Part shown: one piece after another, positions 1 to 9,464 of the stretch
Layout: every line of letters begins with the position of its first letter
Position numbering within the stretch: position 1 is the first letter of the stretch
Assembly: GCA_902763835.1 (NCBI GenBank)
Contig: CACWTQ010000007.1
Location: 1 to 36,851 of the forward strand
Source: an uncultured Ruminococcus sp.
GTDB lineage: Bacteria > Bacillota > Clostridia > Oscillospirales > Acutalibacteraceae
Direction: 5' to 3'
DNA: 36,851 nucleotides
Notes under the pieces: generated by a model
The model's input: only the letters and a program-made list of their open reading frames with translations
What the model was told of the DNA's origin: nothing
The model's database searches: none
Translations under genes and position numbers: made by a program

Positions 1-91
1 ACGATGGACACCCTTGCCCTCAGCTAACACTTCCTACTGCCAAGCGTGCAGCGGACTTTCACCGCCAAGTTACTGCCCATTTCGGGCAAAC
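1..91 (-). mobile_element. Group IIC intron, 5' end (continues beyond the left edge)
   Basis: Read on the minus strand from position 91, the sequence begins GTTTGCCCGAAATGGGC, then GGTGAAAGTCC, GGCAGTAGGAAGTGTTAGC and GCAAGGGTGTCC. This order and spacing match domain I of bacterial group IIC introns such as the Oceanobacillus iheyensis intron, as I remember that sequence. The usual first bases are GTGYG; here they are GTTTG, so the exact boundary is approximate. The catalytic core, any reverse transcriptase gene and the 3' end lie outside the window. The intron lies directly behind a hairpin terminator on the same strand, the target preference known for group IIC introns. Confidence 0.85.
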
Positions 92-95
92 CAAT

Positions 96-130
96 AAAAG
101 GATATACCTATTATACGGTATATCCTTTTT
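96..130 (-). terminator. Rho-independent terminator and intron target hairpin
   Basis: A perfect 13-bp stem (96-108 with 117-129) encloses an 8-nt loop and is flanked by A/T runs on both sides, so it can act on either strand. On the minus strand it ends in CCTTTTATTG directly before the intron. It lies about 255 nt downstream of parC and is the first clear terminator for that operon. Confidence 0.8.
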
Positions 131-382
131 GGCTATTTTGTTTTATTGGAAATTTTTCTATAAGTAAGTTTGAAATCAAACCGGTACATTATCTTTCTTT
201 GACCAGCAATTCGCTTGTGTGATTTTTATTTTTGTTGTTGATAGTTTGTTTAGTTTCGCTGAGGGAAGTTTATTTTTCTTTTATAGTTGATTTCGTCAGC
301 GATCAAAGGCTCTGCCTTTGGAATCCGCAAGCTTTGAAAAGCTTGACCAAACTTTAACAAGCTTCGCACCGCCAAAAGTTCT
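131..382. repeat. Non-coding 3' region of parC with REP-like hairpins
   Basis: I see no gene here. Between about 302 and 372 there are two short palindromes: CAAAGGC-TCT-GCCTTTG and AAGCTTTGAAAAGCTT. The arrangement resembles short interspersed sequences I associate with gut Clostridia genomes, but only one copy is present in this window, so calling it a dispersed repeat is inference. The remainder is AT-rich with no further structure seen. Confidence 0.4.
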
Positions 383-2626
383 CTATTCATCAAGCTTTAA
401 CTGCAAACTCTCCGCTTCTTCCCCCGATGGCAATGCACCAAGTGTCGGCAATGTCTTTGATCTATAACGCTTCGGGTTCACAAATCTACCCTCTTCATAC
501 TTTTCAAGCTTCATTAATATATGTCCCTTTTTAAGCCGCATAGCCGCAACACCCTGAGTACTCCTTGTAGTTTTCAATGGAATAGCTCCCGAATGCAGCA
601 AAAGCATTCTGCCCGAAGTCGATGTCATAACGATATCGCAATCCTCTTCAATAAAAAGGATATCGGCAAGCGGTGCTTTATCGCTGTAGGCATTTGCAAG
701 CTTTTTTCTGTTAGTCTTTGTTGCGTACACGTTAATCGGAACTTTCGCAAGCTTACCGTTTTCATATCCGAAAAGGATAAATCCCTCGTAATTCTTTGTG
801 ACAAGCATTGAAACGGGAACTTCCTCTTCGTCCATTCCCAGCTTTACCGCAACGAACTCACCGAGAACACTCGCCTTTGTATCGGGAAAATCCGCTGCCT
901 TAGCCTTGTAGACCTGACATTTATTTGTAAAGAAAAGCAAGTCGGCGGTATTGGTTGTTTCATAGCTCTGATATATGATGTCGCCCTCTTTGAGCTTTTG
1001 TTCGGCTTTCATACGCAATGACTGAGGAGTAATTTTCTTGAAATAGCCCTCTTTTGTAAAATATAGGTTTACATTGTAATCGGGAATTTCGGGAACAATT
1101 TCGACATCTTTGATTTCCTCGGGGTCAATCAAAGTGGTAACTCGATCCTTGCCGTACTTTTTGGCAACCTCTTTAAGCTCCGCAACGATGATATTTTTCA
1201 CCTTGACTTTGCTTGCAAGTATTGCTTGTAAACTGCTAATTTCCTTTTCAAGGTCTTCTATTTCTTTGGTACGCTTTAAGATGTATTCTCTGTTCAAATG
1301 GCGGAGCTTAATTTCGGCAACGTACTCTGCCTGAATTTCGTCAATACCAAATCCAATCATAAGGTTCGGAATAACTTCCGTTTCTTCTGCTGTTTCTCTG
1401 ACAATTTTAATTGCCTTATCGATATCGAGAAGTATTTTTTCAAGACCTTTCAGCAAGTGAAGTTTAGCCTGTTTCTTATCCAAATCATACGCTGTACGTC
1501 TGCGAACGCACTCCACACGGAAAGCTATCCACTCTTCAAGAAGTTCCTTAACACCGAGAACTCTCGGCACACCTGCGATAAGAACATTGAAGTTGCAGGC
1601 AAAAGAATCTTCAAGTGGTGTCATTTTGTAAAGTTTCTGCATAAGGATATCGGGGTCAACATTACGCTTTAAATCGATAGTTACTTTTAATCCGTCAATA
1701 CCCGTTTCATCCCTGATATCGGAAATTTCCTTTATTTTACCTGCTTTCACTATGTCGATAATTTTTTCAATAATAGCTTCGCAAGTGGTAGTCGGCGGAA
1801 TACTCAATACATCAATACAGTTTGCACTGTTGTCATATTTATAAGTACCTCTTACCTTAAAACTTCCTCTTCCCGATTCGTAAATTTGACGGATAACATT
1901 CACATCATAGATAATCTGACCGCCGCCGATAAAATCGGGTGCCGGAAGAGTTGACATAACATCGTGTTTTTTATCCTTGATAATAGCTATTGTAGTTTCG
2001 CAAAGCTCTCTGAGGTTAAACGAACAAATCGAACTTGCCATACCTACCGCAATACCCGTGTTTGCATTCACTAGAACCGACGGAAAGGTTGCCGGAAGAA
2101 GTGTAGGTTCTTTCAAGGTATTGTCATAGTTGTCCACAAAATCAACAGTATCTTTATCGATATCCTTAAATAGTTCGTTACAGATAGAATCAAGCTTTGC
2201 TTCGGTATACCTTGACGCTGCCCAAGCCATATCACGGCTGTAGAATTTACCAAAGTTACCCTTACTGTCAACATAAGGATGAAGAAGAGCCTCATAGCCA
2301 CGGCTAAGACGAACCATAGTATCGTAAATAGCTGTATCGCCGTGGGGGTTGAGTTTCATTGTCTGACCCACAATATTAGCCGATTTAGTTCTCGTCGCAC
2401 CTAAAAGTCCCATTTTATACATAGTGTACAGAAGTTTTCTATGCGACGGTTTGAAGCCGTCAATCTCAGGAATGGCACGGGATAAAATAACGCTCATTGC
2501 ATATGGCATATAATTTTCTTTAATCGTGCTGACAATCTCCTGATTGACAACTTCGCCCGCACCTTTAATGACACCTTTCATTTTTGGCTGTGTGTTAGTA
2601 CTTTTTTCACGTTTTTTTCTTGGCAT
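383..2626 (-). CDS. parC: DNA topoisomerase IV (or gyrase-like) subunit A
   Basis: Breakage-rejoining subunit of a type IIA topoisomerase, acting on chromosomal DNA together with the ParE-like protein encoded just upstream. The 747-aa product has the N-terminal DNA-cleavage domain, with catalytic Arg139-Tyr140 in AASRYTEAKL, followed by a coiled-coil tower and a C-terminal region of beta-propeller type. The quinolone-contact segment reads NPHGDTAIYD, so the position equivalent to E. coli GyrA Ser83 is Thr98, while the acidic residue at the position of Asp87 is kept (Asp102). The start ATG has a strong GGAGGGAG site, and the gap after parE is 21 nt, so the two are cotranscribed. Because the pair is divergent from canonical GyrA/GyrB, ParC is preferred over GyrA, but the sequence alone does not exclude another type IIA paralogue. 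Confidence 0.9.
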   Translation of the reverse strand: MPRKKREKSTNTQPKMKGVIKGAGEVVNQEIVSTIKENYMPYAMSVILSRAIPEIDGFKPSHRKLLYTMYKMGLLGATRTKSANIVGQTMKLNPHGDTAIYDTMVRLSRGYEALLHPYVDSKGNFGKFYSRDMAWAASRYTEAKLDSICNELFKDIDKDTVDFVDNYDNTLKEPTLLPATFPSVLVNANTGIAVGMASSICSFNLRELCETTIAIIKDKKHDVMSTLPAPDFIGGGQIIYDVNVIRQIYESGRGSFKVRGTYKYDNSANCIDVLSIPPTTTCEAIIEKIIDIVKAGKIKEISDIRDETGIDGLKVTIDLKRNVDPDILMQKLYKMTPLEDSFACNFNVLIAGVPRVLGVKELLEEWIAFRVECVRRRTAYDLDKKQAKLHLLKGLEKILLDIDKAIKIVRETAEETEVIPNLMIGFGIDEIQAEYVAEIKLRHLNREYILKRTKEIEDLEKEISSLQAILASKVKVKNIIVAELKEVAKKYGKDRVTTLIDPEEIKDVEIVPEIPDYNVNLYFTKEGYFKKITPQSLRMKAEQKLKEGDIIYQSYETTNTADLLFFTNKCQVYKAKAADFPDTKASVLGEFVAVKLGMDEEEVPVSMLVTKNYEGFILFGYENGKLAKVPINVYATKTNRKKLANAYSDKAPLADILFIEEDCDIVMTSTSGRMLLLHSGAIPLKTTRSTQGVAAMRLKKGHILMKLEKYEEGRFVNPKRYRSKTLPTLGALPSGEEAESLQLKLDE

Positions 2627-2647
2627 AATATCTCCCTCCTCTCCTCA

Positions 2648-4633
2648 TCAGCTTACATCAAGATTATCTATATAATCCGCACCGTATTTCACAATATAAT
2701 CCTTTCTGCCGCTGAGATTATCACCGAGAAGAATGTCGAATATTTCGGCAGTTTTTTCGGCATCATCAGTCATAACCTTGATAAGTCTTCTTGTACTTGG
2801 GTTCATTGTGGTTAAATTCATCATATCTGGTTCGTTCTCACCAAGACCCTTTGAACGCTGTACTGTAAATTTATCCTTGCCGATTTCTTTTATATACTCT
2901 TCCTTTTCCTGTTCAGTGTATGCGAAGTAAATTTGGTTTTTTGTGGTAATTTCATAAAGTGGTGACTCCGCAATGAAAACCTTGCCCTCTTTTATAAGTG
3001 TCGGAGTGAGCCTGTAAAGCATTGTGAGCAGAAGAGTTCTAATCTGGAAGCCGTCAACATCGGCATCGGTACAGAGAATTACTTTATTCCACCTAAGCAT
3101 ATTAATATCAAACATAGACAAATTTTTATTTGATTTCGACTTCGTTTCAACTCCGCAGCCGAGAACTTTCAGCAAATCTGTAATAATTTCGCTTTTAAAA
3201 ATCTTGCTGTAGTCGGCTTTCAGGCAGTTGAGAATTTTACCTCTGATAGGCATAATCGCCTGAAAATCGGGATTTCTCGCTTGTTTACACGCTCCGAGAG
3301 CCGAATCACCCTCCACGATAAAAAGCTCTCTTTGGGCAGTATCCTTACTTCGGCAGTCAACAAATTTGGCAACACGGCTTGTCATATCCATATTGCTTGA
3401 AAGAGTTTTCTTGATATCAAGCCGTGTTTTCTCGGCACGTTCACGGCTTCGCTTATTCACAAGAACCTGACCTGCAATTTTCTCTGCTTCGATAGGATTC
3501 TCTATAAAATAAATTTCCAGCTGATGACGAAGAACCTCAACAAGTGCATCTTGAATACCTTTATTATTTATAGCCTTTTTCGTCTGATTTTCGTAAGACG
3601 TAACACTTGAAAAAGAAGATATTACAATTACAAGACATTCTTCAACATCATTGAATTTAATCTTGCTTTCACTTTTATTGTACTTTCCGTTCTGCTTTAA
3701 GTAGGCATCAATCTGATACACAAACGCATTTTTTACAGCAGCTTCATGAGCACCACCGTGTTCGAGCCAGCTTGAATTATGATAAAACTCCTGTGTTTTC
3801 ACCTTATTTGAAAATGCAAGAGCAATGTTCATTTTAGCCTTGTACTCGGGTTTATCGGCTCTGTCACGAACCATTCTTTCAGCCTGCCACGACTGCACGC
3901 TTGTCAAGCCGTCCTCTCCGACAATTTCTTTCACGTGGTCGGTTATACCGTTATTGTAAAGAAACTCTGTTGTATCGAAACTCTTACCGTTTTGCAGACG
4001 AAATATAAATTTAATGCCTGCGTTTACAATTGCCTGACGTCGGATAATATCTAAAAAATACTCCGTTGGAATATCAATATCCGTAAACACCTCTAAATCG
4101 GGTCGCCAATGGATTTTAGTACCTGTATCTCTCTTATCGTAGGATTTCTTTTTCAAACCGCCGACATTTTCACCCTTTTCAAATTTGAGTGTATAACGCT
4201 TCTTGTCACGGCGGATATCAACCTCCATAAACTCCGAAGAATACTGCGTTGAGCAAAGACCCAGTCCATTAAGACCGAGCGAATACTCATAATTTTCGCC
4301 CTCGCTGTTATTATATTTTCCGCCTGCGTACAGCTCGCAGAAAACAAGCTCCCAGTTATAGCGGTCTTCGTTCTTATTGAAATCAACGGGAATACCTCTG
4401 CCGTGGTCTTCGACCTCGATAGATTTATCCTCGTAGTATGTGACTGTGATTGAATGTCCGTAGCCCTCTCTCGCCTCGTCTATGGAGTTTGAGAGAATCT
4501 CAAAAAATGAATGTTCACAGCCCTCAAGTCCGTCCGAGCCGAAAATAACGGCAGGACGTTTTCTTACTCTGTCAGCACCTTTTAATGATACTATACTTTC
4601 GTTATCATATTCAGGTTTACTTTTTCTGGTCAT
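2648..4633 (-). CDS. parE: DNA topoisomerase IV (or gyrase-like) subunit B
   Basis: ATPase subunit of the type IIA topoisomerase, 661 aa. The GHKL ATP-binding fold is visible: Glu45 and Asn49 in FFEILSNSIDEA, DHGRG at 76-80, and the QTK loop near 350-352. The TOPRIM domain has EGDSA (441-445) and DADVDG (523-528). The usual RKRPGMYIG segment is altered to RKRPAVIFGS, marking a divergent member of the family. It precedes parC by 21 nt, and the small ORF at 4683-4907 lies upstream. The start ATG follows AAAGGAATTATTTAG. Most likely the ParE partner of the downstream ParC. Confidence 0.9.
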   Translation of the reverse strand: MTRKSKPEYDNESIVSLKGADRVRKRPAVIFGSDGLEGCEHSFFEILSNSIDEAREGYGHSITVTYYEDKSIEVEDHGRGIPVDFNKNEDRYNWELVFCELYAGGKYNNSEGENYEYSLGLNGLGLCSTQYSSEFMEVDIRRDKKRYTLKFEKGENVGGLKKKSYDKRDTGTKIHWRPDLEVFTDIDIPTEYFLDIIRRQAIVNAGIKFIFRLQNGKSFDTTEFLYNNGITDHVKEIVGEDGLTSVQSWQAERMVRDRADKPEYKAKMNIALAFSNKVKTQEFYHNSSWLEHGGAHEAAVKNAFVYQIDAYLKQNGKYNKSESKIKFNDVEECLVIVISSFSSVTSYENQTKKAINNKGIQDALVEVLRHQLEIYFIENPIEAEKIAGQVLVNKRSRERAEKTRLDIKKTLSSNMDMTSRVAKFVDCRSKDTAQRELFIVEGDSALGACKQARNPDFQAIMPIRGKILNCLKADYSKIFKSEIITDLLKVLGCGVETKSKSNKNLSMFDINMLRWNKVILCTDADVDGFQIRTLLLTMLYRLTPTLIKEGKVFIAESPLYEITTKNQIYFAYTEQEKEEYIKEIGKDKFTVQRSKGLGENEPDMMNLTTMNPSTRRLIKVMTDDAEKTAEIFDILLGDNLSGRKDYIVKYGADYIDNLDVS

Positions 4634-4682
4634 CTAAATAATTCCTTTTCTTTTACATTTAAAATAAAACTCTTGCAATATT

Positions 4683-4907
4683 TTAGCTAAGAATTTCTTC
4701 CGTCAATTCCTCGATTAAGTCTAAATCAACCTCAAATTCTTCGAGAACTCCCGCTTTCAAATCTTCGTACAGTTTTGCACCCGATTCTTCATCAAGAGAT
4801 TCAAATTCTTCTAAATTGGTAATTCCATGGTCATTAAAAAGAGCAATAACAGCCTCCTTGACTTTATACTTCCCACTATTGAAAATCTCACATATCTTTT
4901 CGTTTAT
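4683..4907 (-). CDS. Small acidic protein of unknown function, apparent AUA start
   Basis: A 74-codon open frame between uvrB and parE, on the same strand. It reads (M)NEKICEIFNSGKYKVKEA near the start and ends EELTEEILS. The product is strongly acidic and probably helical; I do not recognise a family. There is no ATG, GTG or TTG in frame before codon 50. An AAAGGAG ribosome site lies 7 nt before an in-frame ATA codon (4905-4907), the spacing expected for a start. Either initiation uses AUA, or an ATG was mutated to ATA, or one base is a sequencing error. Codon use and the ribosome site support a real gene; it lies 28 nt downstream of the uvrB stop, within the same operon. Confidence 0.6.
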   Translation of the reverse strand: MNEKICEIFNSGKYKVKEAVIALFNDHGITNLEEFESLDEESGAKLYEDLKAGVLEEFEVDLDLIEELTEEILS

Positions 4908-4935
4908 TGTTGATCTCCTTTCATCAAAGCCACAT

Positions 4936-6903
4936 TTACTTACTGTCTTTCAGCTTTTGAATCTTATCTCTCAAAAATGCGGCGTGTTCAAATTCAAGCA
5001 ATTTTGCGGCAGCTTTCATTTCCTTTGTAAGCTGTTCGATAAGCTGACGTTTCTCCTCTGCATTCAATCGTTTCTTAGGCTTCTTGTCATCGTCTGCGTG
5101 AGTTGAAATTTCAAGCACATCACTAACTTTCTTAATAATAGTTTTAGGAGTTATTCCGTGGTCTTGGTTATATTTCATCTGAATCTCACGGCGGCGAGCT
5201 GTTTCAAACAACGCTTTTTCCATTGACAGTGTAACGCTGTCGGCATACATAATGACTTCGCCCTCGCTGTTACGTGCGGCACGTCCGATAGTCTGGATAA
5301 GACTTCGCTCACTTCGGAGAAATCCCTCTTTATCCGCATCGAGAATAGCCACTAACGCAACCTCGGGAATATCAAGACCCTCTCTCAAAAGGTTGATGCC
5401 TACAAGAACATCGAAATCACCTAGCCGCAGACCTCTGATAATTTCCATTCTCTCGACAGTATCTATATCATGGTGCATATAGCGTACTTTAATACCCATA
5501 GATTCAAAATATGATGTCAAGTCCTCTGCCATTTTCTTTGTAAGGGTTGTAACAAGCGTTCTGAAACCTTTAGCTGTTCGTGCGTTAATCTCGGAAATGA
5601 GGTCGTCAATCTGACCCTCGGTCGGACGAACGGAGATTTGGGGGTCAAGAAGTCCTGTCGGACGGATAACCTGTTCGGCAACAAGTTCACTCTTTTCAAG
5701 CTCAAAGTCACCTGGGGTTGCAGACACAAACACCGCCTGATTTATTTTACTGTAAAACTCGTCAAAATTCAAGGGGCGATTGTCAAAAGCCGACGGAAGT
5801 CGGAAACCATACTCAATAAGATTTTCCTTTCGAGCGTGGTCGCCTGCGTACATTCCCCGAACCTGAGGAAGAGTTACGTGCGACTCGTCAACAAACAAAA
5901 GAAAATCTTTCGGGAAATAGTCAAGTAATGTATACGGCATACTTCCAGGGACTCTGCCCGAGAGAACTCTCGAATAATTCTCAATACCCGAACAAAATCC
6001 GATTTCAAGCAGAGATTCAATGTCATACCGTGTACGCTGTTCAATTCTCTGTGCTTCGAGAAGCTTGCCCTCATTACGGAAATATTCAAGCCTTTGGTCA
6101 AGTTCCCTTTCAAGTTCCTTTATTGCGACCTGCATTTTATCCTGAGGGACAATATAATGTGAAGCCGGATATATTGCTGCGTGTTTAAGATTTGCGATAT
6201 GTTCGCCTGTGAGCGGATTTATCTCGCTGATTCTGTCGATTTCATCTCCGAAAAATTCAACTCTGATTATATTATCTCCGCTTGCCGCAGGAAAAATTTC
6301 CACAACATCTCCCCTGACACGAAATTTATTTCTCACAAAATTAATATCGTTTCTCTCATATTGCAGTTCAACGAGCTTTTTGAGAAGCTCATCCCGTGAT
6401 TTTTCCATACCCGGACGAAGTGAAATAACCATTGTACGGTAATCGATAGGGTTACCCAAGCTGTAAATACAAGACACACTGGAAACAATTATTACATCTC
6501 TGCGTTCCGAAAGTGCAAGCGTGGCACTGTGGCGGAGTTTATCGATTTCATCATTGATTGACGAATCCTTTTCAATATATGTATCTGTTGAAGCGATATA
6601 TGCTTCGGGTTGATAATAGTCATAGTAAGATACAAAATACTCCACAGCATTTTCGGGGAAAAACTCCTTGAACTCACTGCACAACTGGGCGGCAAGCGTT
6701 TTATTGTGTGCAAGGACAAGCGTCGGACGGTTCAGCCTTGCAATAACATTCGCCATTGTGAACGTCTTACCCGAACCCGTAACACCGAGTAAGGTTTGCT
6801 CTTTGTTACCTTTTTGTATGCTTTCAACTATTGCGTCAATAGCCTGCGGCTGGTCGCCTGTCGGTTGATACTCTGACTTTAATCTAAAACAACTATCGGA
6901 CAC
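4936..6903 (-). CDS. uvrB: Excinuclease ABC subunit B
   Basis: Helicase-like damage-verification subunit of nucleotide excision repair, partner of UvrA and UvrC in the cytoplasm. Visible features are [12 protein letters not shown] at the N-terminus, the Walker A motif GVTGSGKT, the damage-gripping beta-hairpin [11 protein letters not shown], the DESH box, the late helicase motif QTIGRAARN, and a C-terminal UVR domain ([13 protein letters not shown]) that binds UvrC. About 655 aa, normal for the family. The frame stays open to a TTG at 6933, but that would leave only about 13 nt after the predicted transcription start. GTG at 6903 gives the usual spacing to EYQP and is preferred; GTG 6912 is also possible. 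uvrA and uvrC are not in the window. Confidence 0.95.
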   Translation of the reverse strand: MSDSCFRLKSEYQPTGDQPQAIDAIVESIQKGNKEQTLLGVTGSGKTFTMANVIARLNRPTLVLAHNKTLAAQLCSEFKEFFPENAVEYFVSYYDYYQPEAYIASTDTYIEKDSSINDEIDKLRHSATLALSERRDVIIVSSVSCIYSLGNPIDYRTMVISLRPGMEKSRDELLKKLVELQYERNDINFVRNKFRVRGDVVEIFPAASGDNIIRVEFFGDEIDRISEINPLTGEHIANLKHAAIYPASHYIVPQDKMQVAIKELERELDQRLEYFRNEGKLLEAQRIEQRTRYDIESLLEIGFCSGIENYSRVLSGRVPGSMPYTLLDYFPKDFLLFVDESHVTLPQVRGMYAGDHARKENLIEYGFRLPSAFDNRPLNFDEFYSKINQAVFVSATPGDFELEKSELVAEQVIRPTGLLDPQISVRPTEGQIDDLISEINARTAKGFRTLVTTLTKKMAEDLTSYFESMGIKVRYMHHDIDTVERMEIIRGLRLGDFDVLVGINLLREGLDIPEVALVAILDADKEGFLRSERSLIQTIGRAARNSEGEVIMYADSVTLSMEKALFETARRREIQMKYNQDHGITPKTIIKKVSDVLEISTHADDDKKPKKRLNAEEKRQLIEQLTKEMKAAAKLLEFEHAAFLRDKIQKLKDSK

Positions 6904-6952
6904 AAAACTCACATCGCTTTCAAAAAATCTCAAAAAATTAACTATCTACTTT

Positions 6953-6980
6953 ATTATACCACAAATTTGAAAAAGTACAA
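6953..6980 (-). promoter_or_regulatory. Sigma-A type promoter of uvrB
   Basis: Minus strand: TTGTAC, 16 nt, then TATAAT preceded by TG-N (extended -10). Transcription would begin near 6946, leaving a leader of about 40 nt to the preferred GTG start. No SOS box (CGAAC-N4-GTTCG type) is seen next to it. Confidence 0.65.
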
Positions 6981-6991
6981 TACAAAATTTT

Positions 6992-7034
6992 AACCGACCG
7001 GGCAATTTTATAAAATCACCGGGTCGGTTTTATT
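6992..7034 (-). terminator. Terminator of the clpE-like gene
   Basis: A GC-rich stem, AACCGACC paired with GGTCGGTT and extended by CCGG pairs, encloses the palindrome ATTTTATAAAAT. T-rich tracts lie on both sides. It lies 13 nt past the stop of the gene at 7047 and upstream of the uvrB promoter, separating the two units. Confidence 0.8.
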
Positions 7035-7046
7035 TTTGAAAAAATA

Positions 7047-9416
7047 TTACTTTATATCAAGTACAATTTTCCCGTCATTTTCCGAAAGATTGATTTCCGT
7101 AAAGCTACCCTCTCCACGCATAACTATCTCGCTTGTGATAGCGTCCTCAACCTCTTTGCGGATATAATTTCTCAAATCTCTCGCACCGCTCTTGCCTCCA
7201 CGGGATTTCTCCGCAATATAGGTAACAACTTTGTTATCATAATTAAACGCAATGCCTTTTTCCTTAAGAGATGTTACATACTCGTTAAGAAGAAGTTTTG
7301 CGATATCCTTGAAGTTCTCCTCGGTGAGAACATTAAAGCTGATAATTTCGTCAACTCTTGCAAGAAACTCCGGACGGAGGAAATTCGACAATGCTTTCAT
7401 TGCCTTTTCGCTGCTCATCTCGTTTTCACTCTTGTTGAATCCGAGAATACCCTCGTGAATGTCACTGCCTGCGTTACTTGTCATAATGATAACGGTGTTC
7501 TCAAAATTTACAACTCTGCCGTGAGCATCTGTAAGTCTGCCCTCGTCAAGAATCTGCAAAAGAATATTCAACACATCAGGGTGAGCCTTTTCAATTTCAT
7601 CGAAAAGCAGCACGGAGTACGGACGTCGGCGAACTTTCTCTGTAACCTGACCTGCCTCGTCATAGCCTACATAACCCGGAGGTGAACCAATAATCTTTGA
7701 AACGGAATGCTTCTCCATAAATTCCGACATATCAAGTCTGATAAGAGTTTCGGGCGAATCGAAAAGCTCCACCGAAAGAACCTTTACAAGCTCCGTTTTT
7801 CCGACACCTGTCGGACCTACAAAAATAAACGATGCCGGGTGTCTTCTCGGACTAATCTGAACACGACTTCTTCTGATAGCTGCCGCAAGTGCTTCAACAG
7901 CTTCGTTCTGACCGATAATTTTTGCTTTAAGCTTATCTTCCAAATCGGCAAGCTTTCTAAGCTCGTTCTCCTGAACCTTAGACGCAGGAATACCTGTCCA
8001 CAACTCCACAACGTGAGAAATATCGTCCTCTGTTACTGCTGTTGACAGCTCGTCCTTATTAAATGTGTCAAGCTTTTTATTAATTCGTGCAAGGTCTGTT
8101 CGCACAAGTGAAAGCTTTGCATAATCAATATCATCGGAGGAAGTCATTTCCTGTTCTCTTTCACTGAGCCTGTCACGCTCTGCCGAAAGCTTCTGATATT
8201 CTGTGGCAACCTTGTTTCTGAGTGAAGCACTTACACAAGCTTCGTCAAGCAAATCAATTGCCTTATCGGGTAAAAATCTATCGGTAATATATCTTTCCGA
8301 AACTACTACCGCACGTCTGATAATTTGTTCGCTAACCGTTACATTATGATACTTTTCATAATAACCCTTAACGCCCACCAAAACTTCAACAGTATCGTCA
8401 ATTGACGGCTCGGCAACCGTTACAGGCTGGAAACGACGCTCCAAAGCCGAATCCTTTTCAATATATTTTCTGTACTCGTTAAACGTAGTCGCACCGATAA
8501 CCTGAATCTCACCTCTGGAAAGAGCAGGCTTAAGGATATTTGCGGCATTCATAGTACCCTCGGAATCGCCCGTGCCGACAAGATTGTGAACCTCATCAAT
8601 GAAAAGAATCACATTTCCGTGTTCCTTAATTTCAGATATAAGACCCTTAATTCTAGCCTCAAACTGCCCACGGAATTGTGTACCTGCAACAAGCGAGGTC
8701 AAATCCAGAAGATAAATTTGTTTATCCATTAATCTTTGCGGAACGTTGCCCGAAGCTATTCTTTGAGCAAGACCCTCCGCAATTGCCGTTTTGCCGACAC
8801 CGGGTTCACCTATAAGACATGGATTGTTTTTTGTACGGCGAGAAAGAATCTGAATAACTCTGCCTATCTCCTGATCTCTGCCTATTATCATATCAAGTTC
8901 GTTATTCTCAGCTTTTTTTGTTAAATTTTCACAATATGTAGTAAGGTGCTTATACTTTTTTTTCTCCTTTCGGCTTTTTGAAGTGGTTCTCTCTTCATTG
9001 CCTTTCTTATCGGAAAACGAAGAAGCAGATGCGGAAGCCGATTTTGAAGAATCATCGCTGTTTTCTTTGAAGAATTTTCCCAAAAAATTCGGAAACGGTG
9101 GCGCACCGTGAGTAAAATCGTCATCAGTTTCTTCGTTGTCATCTTCCCCTGCAAAGCCTTCGCCCATTGCCTGAGAATACATATCACTTAACGCAGACAT
9201 ATTGAAGTCGCCGTCCTCGTTAAGGAAGTCGTCCATCTGGTCGTATATCTGATCAATTTCCTTATCGGAAATGCCCATTTTTTCCATTAAATCATTTACC
9301 GGTTTGATACCAAGCTCTCTGGCACACGAAATGCAGTAGCCGCTCGGCGAGTTCAAGTCCTTATCGGTAGAAACAAAAACCACCGCAGGACGCTTTTTAC
9401 ATCTTATGCAAAACAT
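7047..9416 (-). CDS. clpE: Clp ATPase with N-terminal zinc finger (ClpE-like)
   Basis: AAA+ unfoldase predicted to feed ClpP. The 789-aa protein starts with a C4 zinc finger (Cys3, Cys6, Cys28, Cys31), as in ClpE, in place of the ClpC-type N domain. An acidic, low-complexity linker follows (about 85-155). AAA domain 1 has GEPGVGKT (203-210) and ILFIDEVHN (270-278); a short coiled-coil middle domain lies at about 405-455; AAA domain 2 has GPTGVGKT (534-541). The loop GILGFNKS carries an LGF tripeptide, the usual ClpP-docking signature. The start ATG follows AAGGAGAAAACT. In relatives such genes are often under CtsR, but I find no tandem GGTCAAA heptamers upstream. No clpP is in the window. Confidence 0.85.
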   Translation of the reverse strand: MFCIRCKKRPAVVFVSTDKDLNSPSGYCISCARELGIKPVNDLMEKMGISDKEIDQIYDQMDDFLNEDGDFNMSALSDMYSQAMGEGFAGEDDNEETDDDFTHGAPPFPNFLGKFFKENSDDSSKSASASASSFSDKKGNEERTTSKSRKEKKKYKHLTTYCENLTKKAENNELDMIIGRDQEIGRVIQILSRRTKNNPCLIGEPGVGKTAIAEGLAQRIASGNVPQRLMDKQIYLLDLTSLVAGTQFRGQFEARIKGLISEIKEHGNVILFIDEVHNLVGTGDSEGTMNAANILKPALSRGEIQVIGATTFNEYRKYIEKDSALERRFQPVTVAEPSIDDTVEVLVGVKGYYEKYHNVTVSEQIIRRAVVVSERYITDRFLPDKAIDLLDEACVSASLRNKVATEYQKLSAERDRLSEREQEMTSSDDIDYAKLSLVRTDLARINKKLDTFNKDELSTAVTEDDISHVVELWTGIPASKVQENELRKLADLEDKLKAKIIGQNEAVEALAAAIRRSRVQISPRRHPASFIFVGPTGVGKTELVKVLSVELFDSPETLIRLDMSEFMEKHSVSKIIGSPPGYVGYDEAGQVTEKVRRRPYSVLLFDEIEKAHPDVLNILLQILDEGRLTDAHGRVVNFENTVIIMTSNAGSDIHEGILGFNKSENEMSSEKAMKALSNFLRPEFLARVDEIISFNVLTEENFKDIAKLLLNEYVTSLKEKGIAFNYDNKVVTYIAEKSRGGKSGARDLRNYIRKEVEDAITSEIVMRGEGSFTEINLSENDGKIVLDIK

Positions 9417-9464
9417 AGTTTTCTCCTTAATTGTATATATGCTATAGATTATAAATTATAAATA

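Noticed and set aside
3..170. Plus-strand frame at the left edge (reads DGHPCPQLTLPTAKRAADF)
   Set aside because: The sequence is explained by the reverse complement of a group II intron domain I; protein reading is accidental.
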